A stretch of DNA of 5,141 bases, from NCBI GenBank assembly GCA_046052705.1, contig JBJOLU010000116.1, positions 1-5,141 on the forward strand, read 5' to 3'. This DNA is from JBBATK01 sp046052705. GTDB lineage: Bacteria > Bacteroidota > Ignavibacteria > Kapaibacteriales > NICIL-2. This document shows, piece by piece, positions 4,600-5,141 of the stretch. The notes under the pieces were generated by a model that did not search any database, was not told the DNA's origin, and saw only the letters and a program-made list of their open reading frames with translations. The position numbers and the translations under genes are program-made. Position 1 is the stretch's first letter, and each line of letters begins with the position of its first letter.

Positions 4600-5141
4600 T
4601 TACAATTGCACCTCTGTTTGCAGGAATACTACCCGTTGCCTGCCGCCGCTCGTGGCGGTGATCGAACTTCCCATGCTCGAAGTGGAGTTCTTCTGCGTGT
4701 GCTCGTAGCGAAGCCACAGCGTGATTCTATCCATTGGACGAATCTCCACGGTGCAGGTGCTGCGTAGCACATCGTCGTACAACGGCACCAGCCGCATACT
4801 CCCCGGAGCTGCAACCTCAGCCACGTACACGGCGGTGCCAAAGCCATTGGTGGAAGCAAGCGTGGAGCGAGCGTGTACGCGCAGCATAGAGCTCACGCGC
4901 CAATCCATTCCAGCACTAATCGCGCTTCCGTAGTTCGTGGCGAAACGTTGCAAATGAGTACGCGCCACCGCATCTGCTCGTATGCTTATTCGTAAGGCCT
5001 CGCTGCATCGATGCTCCAGCACAACCCTGGCACCGGATGTTGCCTCCGTATACGAGAGCAACACATCCGTGGCCGAACGCTCGGACTCCGTGCGAACGCG
5101 ATGGCTACCACGCAGGCGCAGGCTTGATGCAGCGTTGATCG
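4600..5141 (-). CDS. Probable outer-membrane beta-barrel protein, C-terminal part (5' partial)
   Basis: The minus-strand frame has no stop from the window edge to the TAA at 4602-4600, giving 179 visible residues. A GTG at 5064 is not needed as a start because coding-like sequence continues upstream of it. The text alternates polar and hydrophobic residues as barrel strands do (SLRLRGSHRVRT, GARVVLEHR, LRISIRADAVAR, DRITLWLRYEHT). Residues 111-123, APGSMRLVPLYDD, followed by a strand and LWLRYEHT (141-148), resemble the end of large Bacteroidota/Chlorobiota proteins that join N-terminal helix-hairpin-helix (ComEA-like) repeats to a C-terminal barrel. That N-terminal half would lie beyond 5141 and cannot be checked here. 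The last residue is Leu, not the aromatic residue common in barrel proteins. The gene converges on the E2 gene with 29 bases between stop codons and no clear terminator. The gene itself is quite certain; the family assignment is tentative. Confidence 0.75.
   Translation of the reverse strand, partial: INAASSLRLRGSHRVRTESERSATDVLLSYTEATSGARVVLEHRCSEALRISIRADAVARTHLQRFATNYGSAISAGMDWRVSSMLRVHARSTLASTNGFGTAVYVAEVAAPGSMRLVPLYDDVLRSTCTVEIRPMDRITLWLRYEHTQKNSTSSMGSSITATSGGRQRVVFLQTEVQL

Noticed and set aside
4594..4613. Hairpin AGGTGC/GCACCT as a terminator between the converging genes
   Set aside because: The stem has only 6 bp, overlaps the stop codon of the minus-strand gene, and has no T-tract on either side.
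4510..4933. Plus-strand open frames across the E2 end and the right-hand region
   Set aside because: They overlap the E2 catalytic end in another frame or run antisense to the barrel-like gene, which stays open to the window edge and has strand-like periodicity.

Overview
The window looks like an ordinary chromosomal segment from a member of the Bacteroidota/Chlorobiota/Kapabacteria (FCB) group. Three observations suggest this. The first gene ends in a type IX secretion (T9SS) C-terminal sorting domain, which is essentially confined to that group. The last gene resembles the barrel end of outer-membrane helix-hairpin-helix proteins seen in those phyla. A TTG/TAnnTTTG promoter-like pair lies in front of the E2 gene. 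The exact phylum is inference; the moderate GC content fits Kapabacteria- or Ignavibacteria-like lineages better than classical low-GC Bacteroidetes.

Layout: (1) 1-1182 (+) is the 3' part of a large secreted protein with Ig-like domains and a T9SS sorting domain. A perfect hairpin and a strong intrinsic terminator (1291-1320) follow it. (2) A tRNA-Pro(UGG) gene on the minus strand (1499-1573) has its own terminator (1458-1494). (3) A 543-base gap without a credible gene (1574-2116) holds overlapping inverted repeats, a 16-bp tandem duplication and a purine-rich GAGTGAAG-repeat tract. (4) 2117-2566 (+) encodes a small SRPBCC/AHSA1-like protein. (5) 2574-2679 is an array of about 23-bp degenerate tandem repeats. 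(6) 2804-4570 (+) encodes a 588-residue 2-oxo acid dehydrogenase E2 with two lipoyl domains, a peripheral-subunit-binding domain and a complete catalytic domain. (7) 4600-5141 (-), running off the right edge, is the C-terminal part of a probable outer-membrane beta-barrel protein that converges on the E2 gene.

The genes do not form one system: cell-surface protein, tRNA, ligand-binding-fold protein, central metabolism and envelope protein sit side by side with terminators or repeats between them. I see no phage, insertion sequence, CRISPR array, toxin-antitoxin or defence module. The features least explained are the two intergenic tandem repeats (1796-1830 and 2574-2679). They share the ordered elements GCT, GATA and TCAC and may belong to one repeat family. 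I found no convincing undescribed biological system.
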